From: Acidobacteriota bacterium
GTDB lineage: Bacteria > Acidobacteriota > Terriglobia > Bryobacterales > Bryobacteraceae
DNA: 64,000 nucleotides
Assembly: GCA_017307505.1 (NCBI GenBank)
Contig: JAFKEE010000028.1
Span: 1-64,000 of the forward strand
Direction: 5' to 3'
The translations under genes and the position numbers were made by a program. A model generated the notes under the pieces. The model was not told where the DNA came from. It did not search any database and saw nothing but the letters and a program-made list of their open reading frames with translations. Below are positions 9,601 to 17,658 of this stretch, one piece after another. Each line of letters starts with the position of its first letter. Positions within the stretch are counted from its first letter, which is position 1.

Positions 9601-10281
9601 ATGGTACCCAGGAACTGCACCCGCCCAGTTATGAAGCTTCTCATCGGGCTCACCCTAATTTGGGTCCCGGTCACTCCGGCCTTTTCGATGTCCGGCCAGG
9701 GACCTGGTAGTTCTTCTCCTCAAAGCAGCCCATTTGAGGCGATTCCCGAGCCACAGAAGACTCCGCCGGCAAAGGCCACCGGGCCCGCCATCGTGGACAT
9801 TGAGTTCAGGGGCGCTACGCGCTTCCCGCCTGCTGCTTTGCGAGTGCTGATTACCTCCCGCACCGGCGGGCCATGTGAGCCTGAGACTTTGCGCCGCGAT
9901 GTGGAAGCTCTCAACCGCACTGGCCGCTTCTCCTATGCGGCCTCGGAAGTGGGGGAGAGCCGCTCCGGCCCGATCGTGCGTTTTGTCGTGGTGGAGCGGC
10001 CGGTGGTCCGAGCCATCGAATTCCGGGGCAGCGACGCCGTGACTGTCCCGGAGATTCTGGAACGGTTTGCGCTGCGAAAGGTGGGACTTCGAGCGGAGAT
10101 GCTGTGGCAGGAGGAGGAACTGGCACGGGCCGCAGCGGCGGTGCGGGAGCTGGTGGCTGAGCGGGTCCGCGGGTGTGTCGTGGTCGCCTCCGCTGTCGAG
10201 CCTATCTGGCCGCCCTCTGGTGTTCAGTCGTGGCCGTCCCCAGAGGTGAAGATCCTCTTCCGAGCCGAGACGGAGCCGTAG
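9601..10281 (+). CDS. Secreted protein with POTRA-like domains, no barrel
   Basis: A 226-residue protein with an N-terminal signal sequence (hydrophobic stretch LLIGLTLIWVPVTPAFS). After a Pro/Ser-rich linker come two BamA-type POTRA-like modules. The first starts at IVDIEFRGATRFPPAALRVLI and runs through a pattern matching LRRDVEALNRTGRF; the second starts at VRAIEFRGSDAVTVPEIL. The protein stops where an Omp85 protein would continue into its beta barrel. It is therefore either a free periplasmic POTRA protein that could bind outer-membrane proteins or the Bam complex, or a truncated Omp85 relative. A second in-frame ATG at 9631 also leaves a good signal peptide. Neither start has a clear ribosome binding site. 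Confidence 0.7.
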   Translation: MVPRNCTRPVMKLLIGLTLIWVPVTPAFSMSGQGPGSSSPQSSPFEAIPEPQKTPPAKATGPAIVDIEFRGATRFPPAALRVLITSRTGGPCEPETLRRDVEALNRTGRFSYAASEVGESRSGPIVRFVVVERPVVRAIEFRGSDAVTVPEILERFALRKVGLRAEMLWQEEELARAAAAVRELVAERVRGCVVVASAVEPIWPPSGVQSWPSPEVKILFRAETEP

Positions 10282-10318
10282 ACTCCGACCGTCATGGCGA
10301 GACTTCTGTCCCGCCGGA

Positions 10319-10352
10319 GGAGGGACGGCTCTGCCCCGTCCCTCCCGGTTTT
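10319..10352 (+). terminator. Intrinsic terminator after the POTRA gene
   Basis: A perfect 10-bp stem, GGAGGGACGG (10319-10328) with CCGTCCCTCC (10336-10345), a seven-base loop, then a short TTTT run at 10349-10352. It lies between two convergent genes and may also serve the aminotransferase on the other strand. Confidence 0.7.
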
Positions 10353-10364
10353 AGGGAGACCCTC

Positions 10365-11729
10365 TCACGCTTCGCGGCCCGCCGCCTCCGTGAACGCATT
10401 GGCCAGCACCGTCAGCCCTTCCCTCATCGCGTCTTCGCTGATTACGAGGGGCGGCGCAATCTTCACCGTCGCTCCGCCATAGCCTACGGGGCTGAAGAGC
10501 AGCAGGCCGCTCTCCACGCAGCGCTGGACTACCGCCCAGGCCAGATCGCCGTCCGGTTCCTTCGTTCCGGGCTTTACACAGGCCAGGCCGGCTACCAGTC
10601 CTTTGCCCGCCACGGCGCCGATCTGCGGGAATCGCTCCGTCAACGACTCCAAGTGCTCATGCAGGAGGGCACCCAGGCGGCGCGCGTTTTCCGTGAGGTT
10701 TTCGCGCAACAGGATCTCGATGGAGGCCAAGGCGGCCTCGCAACATACTGGATTGCCGGTGTGGGTGGAAGTCATGCTGCCCGCGGCCGGCAGGTCGAGG
10801 ATTTCCGGCCGGCCCGCTACGGCCGAGAGGGGCAGGGAACTCGATATGCCCTTGCCAAAGGTAGCCAGGTCCGGTACCAGGCCGTAGTGCTCGAAGCCCC
10901 AGAGCCGTCCGGTGCGCCCGAAGCCCGCCTGCACTTCGTCGCAGACGAGAAGCGCTCCGTTGTCCGTGCACCAGCGCCGGAGCGCCTGCATGTATTCGAC
11001 CGGCGCAAAGGCCGCGCTGCCGCCCTGGTAGGTCTCCAGGATCACGCCCGCTACAGACTGCGGCGCTACGGAGAGTTCTGCCAGGGCGCGCGTGAAGCCT
11101 TCAAAGGATGAGTCCTCCGTGCGGAAGCCATCGGGGAAGGGCACCTGCACAAAGCCCGGATCCAGATGACCGATCCAAGCCTTCAGGGCGGGAATGCCGC
11201 CGGCCTGCTGTGCGCCGAGGGTGCGGCCGTGAAACGCCTTGTCGAACGAGACAATCACGTGACGCCCGGCAGACTGTCCGTGGATGCGGCAAAGTTTGAT
11301 GGCGCATTCGACGGCTTCGGACCCCGTGGTCAACAGGAAGACTTTTTTGAGCGGGTCCGGCAGAAGTCCGGCCAGGCGTTCCACCAGGCGTGCGCGGCTT
11401 TCGCTGGGGAAGCAGTAGCTGGTGAGCATGTGGGCATCCGCCTGCCGTTTGATCGCCTCGACGATCTCGGCGCGGCCGTGCCCCGCGTTGGTGATGAGGA
11501 CGCCGGAGGACCAGTCGATCCAGCGGTTGCCCCAGCGGTCATAAACCTGGAACCCTTCGGCGCGGTCCCAGAGGACGGGCGGCTGACCGCGCATCGCCAC
11601 TGGTTCGTATTCGTGCAGCTTCTGGAGAATCGGGATGGATTCCGGGACAGGGAACTCCGTCGCGATGCGCCGGAACTGAGTCTCGACCGTGGGCACACGT
11701 CGAGCGATGGTGCTGTATTCTCTTGCCAT
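10365..11729 (-). CDS. Class III PLP-dependent aminotransferase
   Basis: A protein of 454 residues from the chosen start. It has the layout of the class III family (4-aminobutyrate, acetylornithine and related aminotransferases): cofactor-binding TGSEAVECAIKL, DEVQAGFGRTG around the conserved Asp, and TFGKGISSSLPLSA with the Lys that binds PLP. The reading frame extends farther upstream, but that part overlaps the preceding oxidoreductase. The ATG at 11729, 20 bases after that gene's stop, gives a normal N-terminus. As the last gene of a leftward carbohydrate-use cluster, it probably transfers an amino group to or from a keto or amino sugar intermediate. The exact substrate is not readable, and 4-aminobutyrate would not fit the context well. 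Confidence 0.85.
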   Translation of the reverse strand: MAREYSTIARRVPTVETQFRRIATEFPVPESIPILQKLHEYEPVAMRGQPPVLWDRAEGFQVYDRWGNRWIDWSSGVLITNAGHGRAEIVEAIKRQADAHMLTSYCFPSESRARLVERLAGLLPDPLKKVFLLTTGSEAVECAIKLCRIHGQSAGRHVIVSFDKAFHGRTLGAQQAGGIPALKAWIGHLDPGFVQVPFPDGFRTEDSSFEGFTRALAELSVAPQSVAGVILETYQGGSAAFAPVEYMQALRRWCTDNGALLVCDEVQAGFGRTGRLWGFEHYGLVPDLATFGKGISSSLPLSAVAGRPEILDLPAAGSMTSTHTGNPVCCEAALASIEILLRENLTENARRLGALLHEHLESLTERFPQIGAVAGKGLVAGLACVKPGTKEPDGDLAWAVVQRCVESGLLLFSPVGYGGATVKIAPPLVISEDAMREGLTVLANAFTEAAGREA

Positions 11730-11749
11730 GAGTTTGAATCGCCGCGGTG

Positions 11750-13081
11750 TCAGGCCGCGGGCGGGTGGTCCAAAATCTGTTCGTTCTTGCGGTCCCAAAA
11801 CATCTTGCGGCCCTCGCGATAGCTGCGATTGGCCATTACGACGGCCACCGCGTGGGCGAAGCCGGTCTCGATGCTGCCATTGGGCGTCTTGCGGCTGCGC
11901 ATGCACTGCAGCCAGTTGTCGGTGTGGTACTTGAGGTTGTCGTCCTGGTCGACGGGCGGCGGTTCCGTCGTGCCGGGCAGCAGGAGAGGTTCCGGCTTGC
12001 CCTTCGCCTTGTGCAGGTCAAACACGACGTTCGACCCCCAGGCGCTGCGGGTCTCTTCGAGGAACCACCATTGCGGGCTGCCCTCCCCGCCGGGCGAGTA
12101 GAGAGTCCCCTTGGTCCCGCGAATGATGGTGTGGTCTCCATAGGAGTTGCCGAAGGTGGTGCTGTAGGTATAGAGCACCTGTTTCTCCTGGAACGTGGAG
12201 GACATCATCATGGTGTCCGGGTTCTCGCGCACGTCATGCCAGGCGAAGATGCCGCCGTTGGCCATCGTGTCGTCGGGAATGAACGTATCCAGATAGAAGT
12301 GCGCCAAGCCGGAGCCATGACTGTACCACTGGTCGGTGATGCCGCCTGAAAAGTCCTTGAAGATGCGGAACTCGAAGTAGACGCGCGGGTTGAAGGGCCG
12401 CCAGGGGCGTCCCATGAGCCAGCGCTTCCAGTCGGTGTCTTCCTCCCGGATCGCGGCCACGTCGGGATTCTTTGGCACGTGCCAGCGCGGCCCGCTGAAG
12501 TTCCAGCTTTGATCGATGGCGACGATGCGGCCGAGTTTGCCGCTGTGGATGAAGTCGCGGACCATCTGCTGGTAGGGATCGCTGAGCCACTGCGACCCCA
12601 TCTGCGCCACCCGGTCGCTGCCGCGGACGGCGTCGCGAGCGAGTTTGGCGTCCTCCAGCGTATTGGCCATTGGCTTCTCGCAGTAGCAATCCTTGCCGGC
12701 CTTGACGACTTCGGCCAGCAGACGGGCGTGCTGGTGGTCGCCGGTGCCGAGCATGACGGCGTCCAATTCGGGATCGGCCAGCAGTTCCTCAGAGTACTTG
12801 TAGGTCTTTGGCTTCATCCCAAAGAGGCGCTGTGCGTCTTCGGCCGCCCGTTCGCGATTGACGGACCAGAGATCGCAGACGCTGCGGAAATCGAACTTTG
12901 GATCCGTTGCCAGCGACTTCTTCAGCATTTTGCGGTGGCCGGAGGCCCGGTGGCCGCAGCCGATGGCGCCGATCTGAATGCGGTCGTTCGCGCCGGGAAT
13001 TCGTGAATAGGACAGGGCGGTGGAGGGCAGGGCCGCGGCCGCCGCGCCCACGAAGCCCCTTCTGGTTACTCCGAACTTCAT
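11750..13081 (-). CDS. Tat-exported Gfo/Idh/MocA family oxidoreductase
   Basis: A 443-residue NAD(P)-dependent sugar dehydrogenase-like protein. The N-terminus has a twin-arginine signal (TRRGFVGAAAAALP), then the dinucleotide fold IQIGAIGCGHRASGH. CEKPMANTLEDAK carries the EKP motif with the family's catalytic Lys. The C-terminal half has the usual Gfo/Idh/MocA sheet domain with a conserved WK(R)WLMGRPWRPF segment. Exported members of this family are common in Acidobacteria and Planctomycetes and probably keep their nicotinamide cofactor bound, oxidising or rearranging sugars in the periplasm. It is 25 bases from the MFS gene upstream and 20 from the aminotransferase downstream, in one leftward operon. 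Confidence 0.88.
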   Translation of the reverse strand: MKFGVTRRGFVGAAAAALPSTALSYSRIPGANDRIQIGAIGCGHRASGHRKMLKKSLATDPKFDFRSVCDLWSVNRERAAEDAQRLFGMKPKTYKYSEELLADPELDAVMLGTGDHQHARLLAEVVKAGKDCYCEKPMANTLEDAKLARDAVRGSDRVAQMGSQWLSDPYQQMVRDFIHSGKLGRIVAIDQSWNFSGPRWHVPKNPDVAAIREEDTDWKRWLMGRPWRPFNPRVYFEFRIFKDFSGGITDQWYSHGSGLAHFYLDTFIPDDTMANGGIFAWHDVRENPDTMMMSSTFQEKQVLYTYSTTFGNSYGDHTIIRGTKGTLYSPGGEGSPQWWFLEETRSAWGSNVVFDLHKAKGKPEPLLLPGTTEPPPVDQDDNLKYHTDNWLQCMRSRKTPNGSIETGFAHAVAVVMANRSYREGRKMFWDRKNEQILDHPPAA

Positions 13082-13106
13082 TGCGGACCTCCTTGGAAAT
13101 GGTTCC

Positions 13107-14372
13107 CTATGCAGACCGGACAGCTTCGCCCGGCCGGATCAACAACAGAATGCTCAGCGTTGCCAGGAGCGGCAGAACGCCGGCTGCAACAAACGCAGGT
13201 CCATACGAAAACCGGTCGACCAGGACTCCGATCGAGAGGGTAAAGAGAGTGGAGACCGCGCCGGCGCCCAGACCGCTGAGTCCGGTTACCGAGCCTACGA
13301 CTTCCGGCGCAAACAAGTCGGAGGGCAGCGTCAGGCCCATCGTCGACCAACTTGCATAGCCGAACAGCGCGAGGCAGATGAGCGCCAGAGCCCAGTAGGG
13401 GCTGTGGACGGAAGCCGCCGGGATGCCGGCCAGCATCGGCAGGCAACTCCCGACGCAGACGGCTTTGCGCGCTTTCATCACCGGCATGCCGCCGGCGATG
13501 AGCCGCCCGGACAGGTAGCCGCCGGCAAAGTTTCCGGCATCGGCGGCGACAAAGGGGATCCAGGCGAAGAGCGCGATCCGCTCCAGGCTGAAGCCGCGGG
13601 CGTCGCTGAGGTATTGCGGCAGCCAGAACACGTAGAACCACCAGACAGGATCGGTCAGCGACCGGCCCAGCACAACGGCCCAGGTCGCCCTGCGCCGGAG
13701 AGTGGGGAGCCAGAGCCGCATGGAGTTTGCGCCTCCGGCCTGCGCCCGTGTTCCGGCGAGCGGCCGGGGATAAGCCATGAGCCACCAGGCGAGCCAGGCG
13801 AAACCCAGCAAGCCGGAGAAGGCGAAGGCGGAACGCCAGCCAAAGCGCAGGGCGATCCAGGGGATGCAGAACGCGGCGAGTGCTCCGCCGACGCTGGAGC
13901 CGCTATCGAAGATGGCGACGGCGAGGCCGCGTTCCTTCGGAGGAAAGACCTCCGCCACCGTTTTGCTGGCTCCGGGCCAGTTGAAGCCTTCGCCGATGCC
14001 CAGCAGGAAGCGCAGGGCTCCGAAGGAGGCTACAGAGTTCGCGAAGGACGTGGCGAGGCTCACCAGGGACCACCACACAACGGCAAGCGACAGGCCGAGG
14101 CGGGTGCCGACCAGGTCCAGGGCGATGCCGCCGAGCAGCCACATCACCGCATAGGAGACCTGGAAGGCGGCGAAGATCCGCGAGAGGTCGCTATGGCTCA
14201 GGTGCAGTTGCTGGGAGATCAGCGGGGCCAGCACGGAGAGGGTCTGGCGGTTGAAGTAGTTGAGGACCGTGGAGCCGAACAGGGCCCAGACGATCCACCA
14301 TCGCCGCCGCTGCGCCGAGCCGCCTGCTGCTTCCACCGGGTGCGCTTCCAGCTCAGGTTTCATGGATCCCAT
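13107..14372 (-). CDS. MFS transporter, ACS (hexuronate/anion symporter) type
   Basis: A 421-residue membrane protein with about twelve hydrophobic segments. ALFGSTVLNYFNRQTLSVLAP and the RFLLGIGEGFNWPGASKTVAE segment are hallmarks of the anion:cation symporter family (ExuT, GudP and relatives), which imports hexuronates, aldarates and similar sugar acids. Its start overlaps the end of the LacI gene by 20 bases, so the two are probably translationally coupled. An alternative start is the ATG at 14363. In context it likely brings in a product released by the upstream esterase or handled by the TonB receptor. Confidence 0.87.
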   Translation of the reverse strand: MGSMKPELEAHPVEAAGGSAQRRRWWIVWALFGSTVLNYFNRQTLSVLAPLISQQLHLSHSDLSRIFAAFQVSYAVMWLLGGIALDLVGTRLGLSLAVVWWSLVSLATSFANSVASFGALRFLLGIGEGFNWPGASKTVAEVFPPKERGLAVAIFDSGSSVGGALAAFCIPWIALRFGWRSAFAFSGLLGFAWLAWWLMAYPRPLAGTRAQAGGANSMRLWLPTLRRRATWAVVLGRSLTDPVWWFYVFWLPQYLSDARGFSLERIALFAWIPFVAADAGNFAGGYLSGRLIAGGMPVMKARKAVCVGSCLPMLAGIPAASVHSPYWALALICLALFGYASWSTMGLTLPSDLFAPEVVGSVTGLSGLGAGAVSTLFTLSIGVLVDRFSYGPAFVAAGVLPLLATLSILLLIRPGEAVRSA

Positions 14373-15432
14373 TGGTTGACGACACCAGGCCGGCCTCGGT
14401 CTCAGACGTCACCGGCCGGTCTGTCCAGATGGCGCGCGTGGAGGCTCGAACCACGACGCGGGTTGGGATGATCAATTGCTGTGCCTCGCGATCGGGCTCC
14501 TGCACGCGCCGCAGGACAAATTCCGCCAGGTGTTTGCCGAGCTCTTCGGGAAACTCGCGCACGCTGGTCAGCGGCGGATCCATCAGCGCGCCTTCGCTGT
14601 CGTTGAAGCCGGCGACGCTGATATCGGCAGGGATGCGCAATCCGGCCTGCTGCAGTGCCTCATAAACGCCTCGAGCGATCTGGTCGCTGCCGGCGATGAC
14701 CGCTGTCACCGGTTCACGGCGCGAGAGGATGGAGCGCATCGCCAGGTAGCCCAACTGCCGGTCGTCCGAATGGATTTCACTGAAGCGCGGCGTGAGGCCC
14801 GCGTCGACCATGCGCTGGCGGTAGCCTACGGAGCAGCGCGCGTACCATGGCAGATCGTTGTCGCCAATGAACCAGATGTCGCGATGCCCTTCTGAGATCA
14901 GATGTCCGGTGAGGTCGAATGCGCCCTGTGTGTCATCCGAGTACACAGCATCGACGCCCTCGGGGGACCATTGCCCCAACACGTTGTTGCCGAGTACGGA
15001 GAAGGGGATTTCCCGTTCGCGCAGCGCCTCCAACATATTGGGCGAATTCGTGCCGCCCAGGATCACCGCGCGCACCAGCGCACGCTGGGTCAGGATCCGG
15101 GGCAGGTGGAGATCGCGCGACGGTACGCTGGGCGCATAGCGCAGGGTGAGAAAGAGCAGTTCCTTGCTCTGGGCGGAGCAGTAGTTTTCCGCGCCGAAGA
15201 GGATGCGCGCCTGGAAGTTGTGGAGGATGTCGCGATTGGCAAGGAGGAACGCGATGATGGTGGACTTCTCGTTCCGGCGCTGGTGAAGGTCGATGCCGAG
15301 TTGCTGGGCCGCCACGCGCACGCGTTCGCGGATGGCGGGATCCACATTCACCTGACCCCTGGCTATCCGCGACACAGTGGCCGTGCTGACATTGGCGCGC
15401 CTGGCCAATTCCTGAAACGACGGCTTTTTCAT
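14353..15432 (-). CDS. LacI family transcriptional regulator
   Basis: A LacI/GalR repressor of about 359 residues. The N-terminal helix-turn-helix FQELARRANVSTATVSRIARG is followed by a periplasmic-binding-protein-like effector domain containing VIAGSDQIARGVYEAL and ISVAGFNDSEGA. The ATG at 15432 is chosen because AAGGAG lies nine bases upstream; the longer frame start at 15459 has no such site. It is embedded between the hydrolase and MFS genes and probably controls this cluster in response to a sugar. The paired palindromes at 20931-20960 are candidate operators, although they lack the central CG step common in LacI sites. Confidence 0.9.
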   Translation of the reverse strand: MKKPSFQELARRANVSTATVSRIARGQVNVDPAIRERVRVAAQQLGIDLHQRRNEKSTIIAFLLANRDILHNFQARILFGAENYCSAQSKELLFLTLRYAPSVPSRDLHLPRILTQRALVRAVILGGTNSPNMLEALREREIPFSVLGNNVLGQWSPEGVDAVYSDDTQGAFDLTGHLISEGHRDIWFIGDNDLPWYARCSVGYRQRMVDAGLTPRFSEIHSDDRQLGYLAMRSILSRREPVTAVIAGSDQIARGVYEALQQAGLRIPADISVAGFNDSEGALMDPPLTSVREFPEELGKHLAEFVLRRVQEPDREAQQLIIPTRVVVRASTRAIWTDRPVTSETEAGLVSSTNGIHET

Positions 15433-15516
15433 CCGGCTATGCTCCTTGCGCTCACCCACCTGGTGTTCGATTCTTTCAACCCAAGCCGCCTCTCAGTATA
15501 GGATGCGTCCCGCATA

Positions 15517-17649
15517 TCACAAGCAGAGGGAGCGCAGGATCTCTTCGCTCCAATCGGGCTCGGCCCGCAGCGATACATGGCCGCGTTGGAGACCCGCCGC
15601 ATAGATCTCTTTCATCGAGGGAAGCGGGTGGCGTTGACCCGCCGCATCGACTGCGCCGCCGATGGTGACCGGCCGCGGAGCCAGCCCCGCGACCAGTTCC
15701 GGCAGATCCGTCTGCCCCAGCACGCCCGGCAGGAAATCGGCCAGGGAATGCCGGTAATCCTCGATCTCGACCAGACTGCGGAAGGACGACAGTCCACCCG
15801 CGACGTAGAGGCGGGCGATGCCCGGATCGAGCGCCGCGGCGCAGATGGCCGGCACCGCCGTGGCTCCATAGGCTGCCAGCGCCACCTGATGTCCGCCCTG
15901 GCGCAAGGCAGCGGCCAGAGCGAGAATGTCGGTGACCCGCTGGCCCGCCAGGGGCCGGCCCAGGATCAGCGAGCCCCAGGCGTAGTCTTCTTCGGACTGG
16001 TGGGCGCGGGTGTAGCCCGGCGCACCCCCACTGAACTCGGGCATGAGGTCGCCGATGCCGCGCAGGTCCGCCGCGCAGACTGTCACTCCGCCCAGCGCCA
16101 GGCGATGAAACAACTCGCCCTCATGCCAGGCACGATTCCGCCCGCCCGGGTGCAGCAACAGCAGCACCGGGCCGGCAGCCCGCTGCCTGGGGATGAACCG
16201 CCATGCAGGCAGGACGACACCCGGGGCGGAGGCGATTTCCAATGCTTCCACGGAGACGCCGCCGGCGGTAGGGACGGCCTTCAGAACTTTTGCCACGGAT
16301 GCGGCAGGGCGCTCCAGCCGCAGCAGTTTCTCCAGAGAAGCGTCTTTCGTGGCGCGAGGCAGTCCGGCGGCGCGAGCCTTCGTCAGGGTGAAGGGCGTTT
16401 CCCCGGCAAAGGCGGCCACGGTGCTCGCCTGGGTTGTCACGCACAAGGCCGCGTCCGGCTCCGGAGCTGTTCCGGTCTCCTCGGTGACCGTCCGGGTCTC
16501 GCCTTTCAGGTGGCGCAGCATCCAGTTGTAGAGCTGCAGCCGGCTGTCGTAGGAGAGTCCGTGGGGCAGGGGCGTATCCACCCAGCGCACGGCCTCGGCT
16601 GCGCCCAGCACCCGGTAGATGCCGGCCAGTTTCTGGAACTCCGGCCAGCCGTCGTGCAGGTAGTTGGGCGAGTAGGTGCCGAAGCTGTCCTTGTCGCTGA
16701 CCGAGATCAGCATCGGCTTGGGCGCGAAGGGGTAGAAGAGATCCCAGCGATCAAAGCCCAAGGGGCCCGAGCCTACAAAGTCCTGCTCCGCGTCGTCTGT
16801 CGAGCCCGGCGGCAGAAAATTCCTGCAAGCCACATTCTCGGTATTCCCGCTGAAGACGGCGGCGGTTTTGAGGCGCTCGTCCACGGCGCACAGCAGCATG
16901 GTCAACGTGCCGCCGCCGGACTGGCCGGTCGACGCCAGGCGAGCCGTATCGGCCAGGGGGTGGCTCGCGAGGTAATCGAGGCTGCGGACCGCATCCCACA
17001 GCTGCATCTGTGTGGAGGATGTTCCGGTGAGGAGCATCTGGCGTCCGGGTGTCGTGTGTTCGCCGTCAGCGCCGCCCTCGAGGCGGGAGCGCTGGCCGGG
17101 CACGCCGGGATAGTAGATGCGTTCTCCCTGGCCCATGGGGTCGAAGGCCAGCACCAGGAAGCCCTGCTTCACGAGTCCCTGGCATGCACGCTGGTAGCTT
17201 TCGTAGGCCTTTCCATTTCCGGAATGACCGAGCTGAAAGAGCACGGCTGGAAATGGGGGTTTGCCCACGGTTGGGATGTAGAGGTTCGCCGGGATATGGA
17301 AGCCGGGCAGGCTCTCATAGACGACCTTTTCGAGCCGGTAGCCGGAGCGTTCGAGCGAGCCGACGGTGCGGGCGTTCAAGGGTGACTTTTCGGGGAAGCC
17401 GCCGATGATCGTCATCAGGGTTTGGCGCACCCAGGCCTGGCGCGCTTTGACGAGCGCCGGCGTGGTGAGAGCGCCCAGGGCGGTTTGCCTTTTCTGATAG
17501 GCAGCCGCCGCCAGTTTTCGCAGGTAGTCCGGCAGGCAGCGCGAATACTGCGAGTATTGGACGCCTGGGAACTGTGCCTGCCCAAACAGGGCGGGGGCGC
17601 CCAGCGCGCCCCCCAGGAAGCTTCGCCGCGAAGAGACTGTCATGCCCAT
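15517..17649 (-). CDS. Tat-exported two-domain alpha/beta hydrolase (acetylxylan esterase-like)
   Basis: A 710-residue protein with a twin-arginine-type signal (SSRRSFLGGALGAPALFG). The first domain resembles large acetylxylan-esterase/dienelactone-hydrolase-like enzymes: FQLGHSGNGK, LVLAFDPMGQGERIYYPG and the nucleophile elbow TGQSGGG with Ser244. The second half repeats an alpha/beta hydrolase outline (VLLLLHPGGRNRAW, DLRGIGDLMP), but at its elbow reads AAYGATAVPA, so the serine is missing and this half is probably structural or ligand-binding. It ends nine bases-scale close to the TonB receptor gene upstream, suggesting co-transcription. A likely role is removing ester groups from a plant or microbial polysaccharide in the periplasm. 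Confidence 0.8.
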   Translation of the reverse strand: MGMTVSSRRSFLGGALGAPALFGQAQFPGVQYSQYSRCLPDYLRKLAAAAYQKRQTALGALTTPALVKARQAWVRQTLMTIIGGFPEKSPLNARTVGSLERSGYRLEKVVYESLPGFHIPANLYIPTVGKPPFPAVLFQLGHSGNGKAYESYQRACQGLVKQGFLVLAFDPMGQGERIYYPGVPGQRSRLEGGADGEHTTPGRQMLLTGTSSTQMQLWDAVRSLDYLASHPLADTARLASTGQSGGGTLTMLLCAVDERLKTAAVFSGNTENVACRNFLPPGSTDDAEQDFVGSGPLGFDRWDLFYPFAPKPMLISVSDKDSFGTYSPNYLHDGWPEFQKLAGIYRVLGAAEAVRWVDTPLPHGLSYDSRLQLYNWMLRHLKGETRTVTEETGTAPEPDAALCVTTQASTVAAFAGETPFTLTKARAAGLPRATKDASLEKLLRLERPAASVAKVLKAVPTAGGVSVEALEIASAPGVVLPAWRFIPRQRAAGPVLLLLHPGGRNRAWHEGELFHRLALGGVTVCAADLRGIGDLMPEFSGGAPGYTRAHQSEEDYAWGSLILGRPLAGQRVTDILALAAALRQGGHQVALAAYGATAVPAICAAALDPGIARLYVAGGLSSFRSLVEIEDYRHSLADFLPGVLGQTDLPELVAGLAPRPVTIGGAVDAAGQRHPLPSMKEIYAAGLQRGHVSLRAEPDWSEEILRSLCL

Positions 17650-17658
17650 CTACTTTAT

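Noticed and set aside
13020-14471. 483-codon plus-strand frame opposite the MFS transporter
   Set aside because: The composition is rich in Gly, Gln, Glu and Arg without hydrophobic cores. The minus strand encodes a clear twelve-segment transporter.
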